Assembly: GCA_027489415.1 (NCBI GenBank)
Contig: JAIXZU010000057.1
Coordinates: 1-34,519 of the forward strand
DNA: 34,519 nucleotides
Source of the DNA: Alphaproteobacteria bacterium
GTDB lineage: Bacteria; Pseudomonadota; Alphaproteobacteria; UBA2136; UBA6156
Direction: 5' to 3'
Position 1 is the first letter of the stretch. Each line of letters begins with the position of its first letter. A program made the position numbers and the translations under genes. Below are positions 1 to 6,656 of the stretch, in pieces. The notes under the pieces were generated by a model. The model did not search any database and was not told the DNA's origin. It saw only the letters and a list, made by a program, of their open reading frames with translations.

Positions 1-852
1 CAGCACGGCACGCACACCTGTTTCCCACTCGGTAAACCGGCTACCCATATGGTTGTTCAATCCTACCGCCACATCACTCATCGCCGCCACATTCCGGCTC
101 AGCAGGCGCTCAATCTCGGCTGGGCTCATGCCCACGCGCAGGGTGTCCGGCCCGGGGTCAGGCACCACGGCGCCATGGGCCTGCGCTTCCATCGGCATAT
201 GGATCATAATCTCATGCCCCTCGCCCTTGGCCTTGCGCGCCAGCTCAATCCCCTCGCGGCTCCACGGGAAAAACGACAGCGTCACACCTTGGGGCAGCAC
301 GTCCACAGCACGGCGGCTCATATCCATCTGTCCCCCCATGTCATCAATCACAATCGCCAGCATCGGCGCGCCCGGGGTCACGGCAACGGGGGCTGCATGG
401 GTCTTCCACTTCAGTTCGCTCGGCAAGGGGCTTAACGCCAGCGGTTGCACCTCTTCTTGAGGCATCGGTGGCTGCACGGAAGGGCTTACAGCAACAGGCG
501 GCACTTCACTGGGCTGCAAGGTCATCACCGGCAACTCCATTGGCACGGTGTCACTGGGCACTGCCACCACACTGCCGGAAACCTCTGTCCCGCTCACAGC
601 CGTCTCACTAACCACTTCCACCGGCTGATCCATCATCGCCGCCAGCTGGGCCGCGCCACTGGCAGCCGCTTGGTCAACCGGCTTGGTCACCTGCATGTAA
701 CCTTCACGCCCGCCACCCCGTTCTGGGCCGAGGTTACGCAGGCGCGTGCCCAATACAATGGCCAGCATCAGGCACAACAAGGCCACGACCACCATCGCAG
801 CAAACACACCCCATATACGTCCCGGCACCGGCCGCCGCGGCTGAGAACTCAT
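1..852 (-). CDS. Divergent polysaccharide deacetylase family protein (partial)
   Basis: The gene reads from an ATG at 852 off the left edge, so only the first 284 codons are present. Residues 1-12 are basic and 15-35 form one hydrophobic segment, giving an inner-membrane anchor. Residues 50-160 are a Pro/Val/Ser/Ala-rich linker. From about 164 the catalytic-type fold starts with LAIVIDDMGG, then TLSFFPW, HEIMIHMPMEA (213-223) and GLNNHMGSRFT (264-274). These motifs are typical of the divergent polysaccharide deacetylase family (YibQ-like), a NodB-related periplasmic fold usually linked to envelope maintenance; its substrate is not settled. It starts 10 nt after the ctpA stop, so the two are probably co-transcribed, and ctpA next to this family is a common alphaproteobacterial arrangement. 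Confident in family, not in reaction. Confidence 0.88.
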   Translation of the reverse strand, partial: MSSQPRRPVPGRIWGVFAAMVVVALLCLMLAIVLGTRLRNLGPERGGGREGYMQVTKPVDQAAASGAAQLAAMMDQPVEVVSETAVSGTEVSGSVVAVPSDTVPMELPVMTLQPSEVPPVAVSPSVQPPMPQEEVQPLALSPLPSELKWKTHAAPVAVTPGAPMLAIVIDDMGGQMDMSRRAVDVLPQGVTLSFFPWSREGIELARKAKGEGHEIMIHMPMEAQAHGAVVPDPGPDTLRVGMSPAEIERLLSRNVAAMSDVAVGLNNHMGSRFTEWETGVRAVL

Positions 853-862
853 CCCTCAACCC

Positions 863-2245
863 TTAGCGTGCTGGCGTCTGGCTGGCGGCCTTGGCGCCGC
901 TGGTCTGCGGCCACACAATCAGCGCACGCATCACACTCACCGCACGGTCAAGCTGGGCATCCGGCTTATTATCCAGTCCGGCCAATGTATCGCTCGGGCT
1001 CTTTTCACCTACAGGCGCGTAAATGCTCTGCGGCAGGTCGGCACGCGGCTCGGTTTTGCTCACTTCGGCGGCCTTACCGGCATTCAGGTGGCCCAGCAAA
1101 CTGGCCTCGCTCGGCATGTCGTCATCTTCCAGCGCCAACCGCTCCTGTTCCTTGGTCTTCAAGGGCTTCTGCACGATATCCGGCACAATCCCATGGGCCT
1201 GGATACTCTTGCCGGACGGCGTGTAATACAGCGCCGTCGTCAGCCGCATACCGGTCGCACCGGGCAGGTCGAAGATCGTCTGCACGCTCCCCTTTCCGAA
1301 GCTCTTCGTCCCCAGCACCACCGCACGGCGGTTATCCTGCAGCGCGCCACCGACAATCTCCGCCGCACTGGCACTACCACCGTTCATCAGCACCACAATG
1401 GGCTTGCCGTTCATCAGGTCGCCACGGCGAGCGGTGTAACGGGCATCTTGTCCGGCAATCCGCCCACGGGTGGAAACAATCTCACCTTCTTCCAGGAAAT
1501 CATCACTCACCGCAATCGCTTGGGTCAGCAAACCACCCGGGTTGTTGCGCAGGTCAAGAATCAACCCACCCAGCGGCCCCTTGTTGGCCACTTCCATGGT
1601 CTTGATATGGTCCCGCAGCGCATTTTCAGCATAGTCATTGAAACTCGTAATCCGCAGGTAACCAATGCCATCGCTCAGCAACTTGCTCTTCACCGGCCGA
1701 ACCTTAATCTCCGCCCGCGTCAACACCACGGGGAAGGTCCGCTTCTCGCTCTCACGCAGAATCACCAGCTTCACCTTGCTACCCGGCACACCGCGCATGT
1801 TGTCCACCGCGTCCTTCAGCGTCATGCCCTGCACGTCTTTGTCATCAATCCGGATGATCAGGTCAGCGGTCTCCAAACCGGCCGCCGCCGCAGGCGTGTC
1901 CTCAATCGGGCTCACCACTTTTACCAGCCCATTTTCCATGGTCACTTCAATGCCAAGGCCGCCGAATTTCCCCTGCGTCTGTTGCTTCAGCTCCTGCATT
2001 TCGTCTTTTTTCAGGTAGCCGCTGTGTGGGTCAAGGCTGGTCAACATGCCGTTAATGGCGTTTTCAATCACACCGGTCTCACTCACCTGCTCAACATAAC
2101 TGGTCCGGATCTTCTCCAGCACATGCGCAAACACATCCAGTTTTTCATAAACTTCGGGGTCTACGGGGCGCCCCTGGGCATATCCGGCACCGCTTACGGC
2201 CATAAAACCGGCCACACCTGCCAGCATCAGCAATTTCATACGCAT
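863..2245 (-). CDS. ctpA: Carboxyl-terminal processing protease, S41 family
   Basis: A 460-residue periplasmic serine protease that trims C-termini of envelope proteins. Residues 1-23 are a signal peptide ending in GYAQ. An N-terminal helical part contains SLDPHSGY (70-77). A PDZ domain spans about 95-175, with the GLGIE carboxylate-binding loop at 96-100. The S41 core follows: GYLRITSFN (195-203), DLRNNPGGLL (231-240), GGSASAAEI (289-297) and GTKSFGKGSVQT (312-323). By alignment with Prc/CtpA the Ser-Lys dyad is Ser293 and Lys318, 25 residues apart as in Prc. The acidic C-terminal ~90 residues are poorly conserved. The start could be ATG at 2245 or 2239, with little effect on the signal peptide. 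The usual upstream partner envC is separated from it here by an opposite-strand gene, so it probably has its own promoter. Confidence 0.95.
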   Translation of the reverse strand: MRMKLLMLAGVAGFMAVSGAGYAQGRPVDPEVYEKLDVFAHVLEKIRTSYVEQVSETGVIENAINGMLTSLDPHSGYLKKDEMQELKQQTQGKFGGLGIEVTMENGLVKVVSPIEDTPAAAAGLETADLIIRIDDKDVQGMTLKDAVDNMRGVPGSKVKLVILRESEKRTFPVVLTRAEIKVRPVKSKLLSDGIGYLRITSFNDYAENALRDHIKTMEVANKGPLGGLILDLRNNPGGLLTQAIAVSDDFLEEGEIVSTRGRIAGQDARYTARRGDLMNGKPIVVLMNGGSASAAEIVGGALQDNRRAVVLGTKSFGKGSVQTIFDLPGATGMRLTTALYYTPSGKSIQAHGIVPDIVQKPLKTKEQERLALEDDDMPSEASLLGHLNAGKAAEVSKTEPRADLPQSIYAPVGEKSPSDTLAGLDNKPDAQLDRAVSVMRALIVWPQTSGAKAASQTPAR

Positions 2246-2350
2246 GAAAACAATCCGCCAATCTTGTTGTTAAATCCAATGCCTGCCAGCCTACCCGTAA
2301 AGCCCCCTCCCCGCAACGTCCAATGCCCACTTTCCTACCAAAACCTCCCC

Positions 2351-2379
2351 TTGCCATCCCCACCAACCCACAGTATACA
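2351..2379 (+). promoter_or_regulatory. Promoter for the 2413-3024 gene
   Basis: TTGCCA (2351-2356), a 17-nt spacer and TATACA (2374-2379) make a good sigma-70-type promoter. The predicted start near 2386 leaves a leader of about 27 nt before the ATG at 2413. Confidence 0.6.
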
Positions 2380-2412
2380 AACATCATCACTGCCTCGAAC
2401 CCGGAGCATCCG

Positions 2413-3024
2413 ATGTCCCGTTCCCCCAAGCGCACCAAAGCGCAAAACCGCGCCCTGCAACAGGCCCGCGAACTCCTCACCACCCTCAAAGCCGGCCGCA
2501 TCCCACCAGCAATTTTCGTTTTGAACGCCGTGCCTACCATCGAGAAACTCCTGCAATCAGCGCAGGCGCAACCGGAGGACATCGGCACCACCGCCAAGAA
2601 ACTGAACAAACTGGACGTTACCATCGTCCATAAATTCATCCGCCGCTGGGTCAGGCAGCTTCGCAAGATGACTCTGCCGGAAAGCCCCTGGAATCCCGGC
2701 ATCACCACCATCGCGGAACTGCTGGATCAAACGTCAAGATGGCAAGGCATCAACTTCACCCGCGCCAAAACCACGCCCGAAGAAGTCGCCACCCTCGTCC
2801 GCACTGCCCGCCTCATGCTCCACAACCGCAACATGCGAATTTGCGAGCTTAATCTGCTGAAAGCACTGGATGTCTTCAACGACATCCAAGCCTCCCTCAC
2901 CGAGCATGGCCTGACCACGGCGGACCTCGACTACGACCCCGTCTACCTCGCCTCCCTCGAAACCCTCACCACCTTCTACACGGAGGACCCCACTGCAGAA
3001 GACGAGCCTGACAGTCAACCATGA
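2413..3024 (+). CDS. Hypothetical protein, basic N-terminus and acidic C-terminus
   Basis: A 203-residue protein I do not recognise. I chose ATG 2413 because GGAG lies 7-8 nt upstream and a promoter with TATACA ends at 2379, which excludes the longer reading frame from 2323. The first 30 residues are rich in Lys/Arg (SPKRTKAQNR). The middle is predicted mostly helical with amphipathic stretches (LNKLDVTIVHKFIRRWVRQL, LLKALDVFNDI). The last 15 residues are acidic (TEDPTAEDEPDSQP). There is no signal peptide or membrane segment, so it is probably cytosolic. It is a stand-alone unit with its own promoter and terminator, placed between envC and ctpA on the opposite strand, which suggests a later insertion into that cluster. 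Confidence 0.7.
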   Translation: MSRSPKRTKAQNRALQQARELLTTLKAGRIPPAIFVLNAVPTIEKLLQSAQAQPEDIGTTAKKLNKLDVTIVHKFIRRWVRQLRKMTLPESPWNPGITTIAELLDQTSRWQGINFTRAKTTPEEVATLVRTARLMLHNRNMRICELNLLKALDVFNDIQASLTEHGLTTADLDYDPVYLASLETLTTFYTEDPTAEDEPDSQP

Positions 3025-3027
3025 AAC

Positions 3028-3061
3028 AAAAAAGCCGCCCGGCACAACCGGGCGGCTTTTT
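3028..3061 (+). terminator. Intrinsic terminator of the 2413-3024 gene
   Basis: GCCGCCCGG, a 5-nt loop, CCGGGCGGC and a T5 run, preceded by A6. It could also act for transcripts arriving on the minus strand. Confidence 0.85.
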
Positions 3062-3080
3062 CCATTCTGAAACGTTTTCC

Positions 3081-3218
3081 GTCGCGCCGCGACGTCTATG
3101 GGGCTGCACGCAGGCGGCTATAAACGGTCACGCTGGAATTTTTGGGCGGGATGCAGTGTACGAGCGTACATAAATCACGCCCAAAAGGTTCAGATGACCG
3201 TTTTAGCCCCTGCCCCAG
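3081..3218 (-). repeat. Palindromic element, copy 1 (type A), 3' of envC
   Basis: A GC-rich mini-palindrome (3081-3093, GTCGCGCCGCGAC) is followed by a long imperfect hairpin at 3116-3208. Its ends are GGCTATAAAC and GTTTTAGCC, its mid-stem is TTTTGGGCG/CGCCCAAAA, and at the tip is TGTACGAGCGTACA. The core ends 10 nt from the envC stop codon (3219-3221). The strand is given as that of the adjacent gene. No T-run follows the hairpin, so it is not a standard terminator. Confidence 0.8.
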
Positions 3219-4136
3219 TTATTGTAAGGGGTCTACAGCCCGCCCCCTCCGCCTCACCTCCCAATAAAGCCGCCCTTCATCACCCAACACACCCAACACC
3301 GTCCCCGCCCCCACATCCTCATTCGCCTTCACACTCAGGCCACCCAAACCGCCCAGCACCATATCTTCACCACGCACGGTTTTCACAATCACCAAGCCCC
3401 CAAAATGCTTGAACGGCCCCGCATACAGCACGCGTCCGGCCTGCACCGCCCGCACCTCAGCCCCACCGACGGCTTTCAACACAACACCAGCCTTACTCCC
3501 GCCATTCCCGCTGCCGAAGGGCCGTTCCACCCGCCCCGCCACCGGCAACCCACCAGCCGAAGCCTCCTGAGTCCTCACAACCGGCACCATAGCCACCTTG
3601 GCTACCTGGCTACTATTCCCTTGGCTACCTTCCAAAGCCGCCGCCAAATCCTCGCTCAACGCATCAGCCTGCACACCCGCCCGCCGCAACACCGCCTTTT
3701 CCGCCGCCAGCAACTTGCCGTGGGCCTCGCCGTACGCCGCCTGCACATCGCGTACCGCCTGTAACTGGCGGTTTACGGCACCATACAGCTCCGTCAGCTG
3801 TCCGGCCTCTGCTTGGGCTTGCAACAGCTGGTTGGCCTGCATGCGGCCGCTGGCCTGCATCAGGCCCGCCTGAGCAGGGCTATCCATCACCACACTACGC
3901 AGCACCCAGAACCCCTGCGGATACTGCCCCAAACGCACCATGGTGCGCACCGCCTGCTGTAAATGGCCGTCAGCCTTTTTATGGCGGCTACGTGCCGCCT
4001 CGATCCGTGCCTGAACAATCTCTAACTGAGCTTCAGCCGCCCGCACTTTCGCCGCCAGCGCGGCCACGTCTTCGGCCTCAGCCGCCCCCACCACCGCAGG
4101 CATCATCAGCAATACAAGCAACCAAACGAATATCAT
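3219..4136 (-). CDS. envC: EnvC-like murein hydrolase activator
   Basis: A 305-residue exported protein with a signal peptide at 1-18 (ending VVGAAEA), a long coiled-coil region at about 22-165 (Ala/Gln/Arg/Glu-rich heptads) and a C-terminal LytM/M23-like domain at about 200-305. The domain core is readable as VVLKA..GAEVRAVQAGRVLYAGPFKHFGGLVIV and ends LYWEVRRRGRAVDP. Active M23 enzymes need H-x(n)-D and HxH. Here the final HxH position reads LYWEV, so the metal site is lost, as in EnvC/NlpD-type activators that switch on amidases at the division septum. It is short compared with E. coli EnvC (~420). Residues 170-182 are encoded by a 40-bp repeat shared with dnaX. Its place between rlmH and ctpA is typical for Alphaproteobacteria. 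Confidence 0.87.
   Translation of the reverse strand: MIFVWLLVLLMMPAVVGAAEAEDVAALAAKVRAAEAQLEIVQARIEAARSRHKKADGHLQQAVRTMVRLGQYPQGFWVLRSVVMDSPAQAGLMQASGRMQANQLLQAQAEAGQLTELYGAVNRQLQAVRDVQAAYGEAHGKLLAAEKAVLRRAGVQADALSEDLAAALEGSQGNSSQVAKVAMVPVVRTQEASAGGLPVAGRVERPFGSGNGGSKAGVVLKAVGGAEVRAVQAGRVLYAGPFKHFGGLVIVKTVRGEDMVLGGLGGLSVKANEDVGAGTVLGVLGDEGRLYWEVRRRGRAVDPLQ
3590..3629 (-). repeat. 40-bp in-frame repeat within envC
   Basis: It matches 7181-7220 in dnaX at about 32 of 40 positions with no gap and in the same reading frame. It encodes GSQGNSSQVAKVA in the linker between coiled coil and LytM domain. It is built from GGTAGCC units and the partial inverted repeat TAGCCA..TGGCTA. Confidence 0.75.
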
Positions 4137-4206
4137 AGGGCAGCACCCTAAACCACAACCCGCCCCAGCACCAGTCTCTCAACCCACCCCAAACACTGCA
4201 TAACTC

Positions 4207-4352
4207 ACGGCGCGCAGCGCCGTCTCTCAGGAATCCGCCAGCACGAGGCTATAAAGCCTGATCCCAGTGCTTTTTGGCGGGTCGCCGAATACACTGAAAG
4301 TATTTCAGACCCGCCAAAAAGTGCTGGGGCAGGGTTTTAGCCCGTGCCCCAA
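4207..4352 (-). repeat. Palindromic element, copy 2 (type B), 3' of rlmH
   Basis: Mini-palindrome ACGGCGCGCAGCGCCGT (4207-4223), then a long hairpin at 4247-4342 with arms GGCTATAAAG / GGTTTTAGCC and a stem core CTTTTTGGCGGGTC / GACCCGCCAAAAAG. The tip contains CTGAAAGTATTTCAG. The core ends 10 nt before the rlmH stop codon, and the flank GTGCCCCA closely matches that of copy 1. It lies in a co-directional gap between rlmH and envC. Confidence 0.8.
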
Positions 4353-4811
4353 TTAGTCGCGATGATATGGATGCCCAGTCAGTAGTGTATGTACACGGTA
4401 CATCTGCTCCGCCAACACCAGCCTCACCATCTGGTGCGGCAACGTCAGCTTGCCAAGGCTCCAGACCCAATCCACGCGCTGCGCCACGGTCTTGCTCACG
4501 CCGTTGGCGCCGCCAATCAAAATACATACGGCCTTGATGCCATCATTCTGCCAGGCTTCAAACTTGCCGCTCAACTCGCGGCTGGAGACATTCTCGCCGC
4601 GTTCATCCAGCAGAATGCGCACACCCGGCATCGGCACACCGGCCAGCGCCAAAAGCTGGCCGCCACTTTCTTCTTCAGGCGAATCACCATCGGGCAGTTC
4701 GCGCACGGTCACACGCCACATATTATCTGGCAAACGCGTTAAATACTGGCTTTCCAGGGCTTTCAGGTGGGCGTCGCGACACTTGCCGGTGGTCAGGATG
4801 ATGAGCTGCAT
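4353..4811 (-). CDS. rlmH: 23S rRNA (pseudouridine-1915-N3) methyltransferase
   Basis: A 152-residue SPOUT-family methyltransferase that uses SAM to methylate the pseudouridine at 1915 in helix 69 of 23S rRNA. Diagnostic segments are LLDERGENVSSRELSGKF, the SAM-loop stretch ILIGGANGVS, the run LGKLTLPHQMVRLVLAEQMY and the C-terminal HPYHRD. Length and ends match the family (~155). Its ATG overlaps the last base of the rsfS stop (TGATG), so it is translationally coupled to rsfS, the usual pairing. A large palindromic element lies 10 nt beyond its stop. Confidence 0.96.
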   Translation of the reverse strand: MQLIILTTGKCRDAHLKALESQYLTRLPDNMWRVTVRELPDGDSPEEESGGQLLALAGVPMPGVRILLDERGENVSSRELSGKFEAWQNDGIKAVCILIGGANGVSKTVAQRVDWVWSLGKLTLPHQMVRLVLAEQMYRVHTLLTGHPYHRD

Positions 4812-5194
4812 CAGCCCTTATCATCCTCATCGGCCTCTCCCGTCAAGGGGTCGGCTGCGGGGGTGAAGGCAAAACTCCACAACTTCTCAAGGTTATACAG
4901 CACGCGTTTTTCGGGCAGGAACAGGTGCACCACAATCCCGCCCATGTCGGCGCACACCCATTCGCCGTCGTCCAAACCTTCCAAACCGAGGAAACTCGCC
5001 TTGCCCAGCTTGTCCTGCAACGCTCGGCCCATGCTGCTAACGTGGAGGGTGCTGGTGCCGCTGGCAATCACGATGTAATCGGCAAAACTCGCCTGTCCGG
5101 CAAGGCTAATCACCGTAATATCAACAGCTTTGTAATCTTCCAGAATCGCCGTGACCTGCCGCACTTCGGCCTCACTGGTCGCAGGCGCCTGCAT
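4811..5194 (-). CDS. rsfS: Ribosomal silencing factor RsfS
   Basis: RsfS (Iojap/DUF143) binds uL14 on the large subunit and blocks subunit joining under poor nutrition. The core is visible in VTAILEDYKAVDITVISL, ASFADYIVIASGTSTLHVSSMGRAL, LGLEGLDDGEWVCADMGGIVVHLF and RVLYNLEKLW. I chose the ATG at 5194 because GGAG lies 9 nt upstream and it gives 127 residues, a normal length. The frame stays open to a GTG at 5296 (161 residues) and another ATG lies at 5218. The extra N-terminal part is basic and not family-like. nadD, the frequent upstream neighbour, is absent. The 5195-5490 stretch otherwise shows nothing I recognise. Confidence 0.92.
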   Translation of the reverse strand: MQAPATSEAEVRQVTAILEDYKAVDITVISLAGQASFADYIVIASGTSTLHVSSMGRALQDKLGKASFLGLEGLDDGEWVCADMGGIVVHLFLPEKRVLYNLEKLWSFAFTPAADPLTGEADEDDKG

Positions 5195-5490
5195 GGGCTG
5201 GCTCTCCGGCCTGAGCATCTGCTGGATTTGCTTTTTTACCACCTTGCGGGGTGTAACCCGTGCGGAGTTTCCGCCCGGAGCCCTGGTGCGACGCACGCGC
5301 GCCGCGGCAACTTGTGCAGCTATGACACGAACCTTTCGTTATCTGGAGAGGGGAATAGTGAGAGACGGTGATCGTTCCACATGTGTCCCTATCTTATGGC
5401 ACCCGCCGCAAGGCACAAGCCCTAATTCCTAACAAAAGCCTAACACCAAATACCCCTGCGTTATCAAGGCAACAAGCACAACACACAGTC

Positions 5491-5635
5491 CGTCAGCCGT
5501 CGGCTGCGGTAAGAAGGAATGGCTAGCACGCGGCTACAAACGCTCATCCGGACAATCTTTTGGCGTGATGCAGTGTACGAGCGTACATAAATCGCGCCAA
5601 AAGTTGTTCGGGGAGTGTTTTAGCCCGTGCCTAAA
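5491..5635 (-). repeat. Palindromic element, copy 3 (type A), 3' of recR
   Basis: Mini-palindrome AGCCGTCGGCT (5495-5505), then the long hairpin at 5532-5625 with GGCTACAAAC / GTTTTAGCC ends, mid-stem CTTTTGGCG / CGCCAAAAG and the TGTACGAGCGTACA tip found in copies 1 and 4. Arm bases differ from copy 1 (for example CGGTCA becomes CGCTCA) with partly matching changes on the other arm. The core ends 10 nt before the recR stop codon. Confidence 0.8.
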
Positions 5636-6247
5636 TCAAGCCACCCGCTGCCGCCCCGCCAACGCCAAACTCAGCGTCCCCTCATCCAGATAATCCACCG
5701 CCGCCCCCACCGGCATCCCCTTGGCCAGCGTGCTCACCGCCACCCCAAGGCTCGCCAACCGGTCAATGATAATCTGGCCTGTCGTCTGCCCGTCCACACT
5801 GGCGCCCAGCGCCAGAATCACTTCCTGCACCTCTTCATCGCGCGCCCGCTTCACTAACTGGGGTATCCTCACATCCTCAGGCCCCACACCATTCAGCGCC
5901 GAAACCACGCCACCCAGCACATGGTAACGGCCTACAAACACACCACTGCGCTCCAGCGCCCAGATGTCCGCAATGCCTTCCACCACGCACACCACGCCGG
6001 TGTTGCGCACGGGGTCGCTGCAAATCTCACAGATAGGCGCCTCACCACCGGCAAACGCAAGGTTGCCGCAGCAGCCGCAAATTCCCAACTGCGCCGCCAC
6101 ATCCGCCAAATTACGCTGTAAATCAGCCAGCAATACCGGCTGCTGCAACAGGCTCAACGCCACGCGCTGCGCACTGCGCGGCCCCAACCCGGGCAACTTG
6201 CCCAACTGCCGCAGCAGTCGCTCCAGTGGCAAAGGAATCAGTGCCAT
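5636..6247 (-). CDS. recR: Recombination mediator protein RecR
   Basis: A 203-residue protein that acts with RecO/RecF to load RecA on gaps. The N-terminal helix-hairpin-helix is LPGLGPRSAQRVA (18-30). The zinc-finger region carries Cys57, 59, 60, 73 and 76 (ICGCCGN ... ICEICSD). The toprim domain includes VCVVEGIADIWALE (86-99) and YHVLGGVVSALNGVGPED (108-125). The segment VDGQTTGQIIIDRL replaces the E. coli VEGEATA type, a variant I associate with Alphaproteobacteria. It is third in a dnaX-ebfC-recR group, 39 nt after ebfC, and that gap is filled by a heptamer array, so no clear Shine-Dalgarno is visible. Confidence 0.97.
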   Translation of the reverse strand: MALIPLPLERLLRQLGKLPGLGPRSAQRVALSLLQQPVLLADLQRNLADVAAQLGICGCCGNLAFAGGEAPICEICSDPVRNTGVVCVVEGIADIWALERSGVFVGRYHVLGGVVSALNGVGPEDVRIPQLVKRARDEEVQEVILALGASVDGQTTGQIIIDRLASLGVAVSTLAKGMPVGAAVDYLDEGTLSLALAGRQRVA

Positions 6248-6252
6248 AATAA

Positions 6253-6284
6253 TCTAACTTCTAACCTCTAACATCTAACGTCTG
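6253..6284 (-). repeat. TCTAACN heptamer array between ebfC and recR
   Basis: Four in-phase heptamers, TCTAACT, TCTAACC, TCTAACA and TCTAACG, then a decayed TCTGG. Only the seventh base varies. The array ends 2 nt from the ebfC stop codon and fills nearly the whole ebfC-recR gap. Confidence 0.8.
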
Positions 6285-6286
6285 GC

Positions 6287-6595
6287 TTAAAAACCGGGAA
6301 TATTCAGCCCACCGGTCACCGCACTCATCTTCGTCTTGGCAATCTCATTCGCCTTGGCCAGCGCGTCATTGCAGGCCACTTTCACAAGGTCTTCCAGCAT
6401 GCCCATGTCATCAGTGTCCACGGCACTGGGCTTGATGCTCACCCGCACAACCTCATGCGTCCCGTTCATCACCACGCTCACCGCCCCACTGGCCGCCGTA
6501 CCTGTCACTTCGGTCTTGGCCAGCTCCGCCTGCACCAGCTGCAGGTTTTTCTGCATTTCCTGCGCCTTTTTCAGCATTCCGAACATATTGCTCAT
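6287..6595 (-). CDS. ebfC: YbaB/EbfC family nucleoid-associated protein
   Basis: A 102-residue homodimeric DNA-binding protein. It starts MSNMFGMLKKAQEMQKNLQ, the usual N-terminal amphipathic helix of the family, continues with the beta core SGAVSVVMNGTHEVVRVSI, and ends with the helix EDLVKVACNDALAKANEIAK and the Gly-rich tail TGGLNIPGF. Length matches the family (~105). It sits between dnaX and recR, the near-universal arrangement, 61 nt after the dnaX stop. Confidence 0.95.
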   Translation of the reverse strand: MSNMFGMLKKAQEMQKNLQLVQAELAKTEVTGTAASGAVSVVMNGTHEVVRVSIKPSAVDTDDMGMLEDLVKVACNDALAKANEIAKTKMSAVTGGLNIPGF

Positions 6596-6630
6596 CTCAG
6601 TCTCTTTCTCATTGTTAACTCTTTAGAAAA

Positions 6631-6655
6631 TCTAACGTCTAACCTCTAACGTCTC
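6631..6655 (-). repeat. TCTAACN heptamer array 3' of dnaX
   Basis: TCTAACG, TCTAACC and TCTAACG, then a decayed TCTCG. The array ends 1 nt from the dnaX stop codon (6657-6659). Confidence 0.8.
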
Positions 6656-6656
6656 G

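Noticed and set aside
445..1605. 386-residue plus-strand frame across the deacetylase-ctpA junction
   Set aside because: It covers two real minus-strand genes and has His/Arg/Ser-rich composition typical of antisense frames.
1088..2524. 478-residue plus-strand frame opposite ctpA
   Set aside because: Shadow of ctpA, rich in His/Gln/Arg with no domain; ctpA motifs are unambiguous.
4249..4527. Minus-strand frame whose N-terminus overlaps rlmH and that shares a peptide with a frame at 27501-27737
   Set aside because: The shared peptide (ARAKTxPQHFL type) comes from the two type B palindromic elements being read in the same frame; hairpin structure explains it better than a protein.
5195..5296. 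N-terminal extension of RsfS from a GTG at 5296
   Set aside because: No ribosome binding site, basic non-family sequence, and ATG 5194 has GGAG at a good distance.
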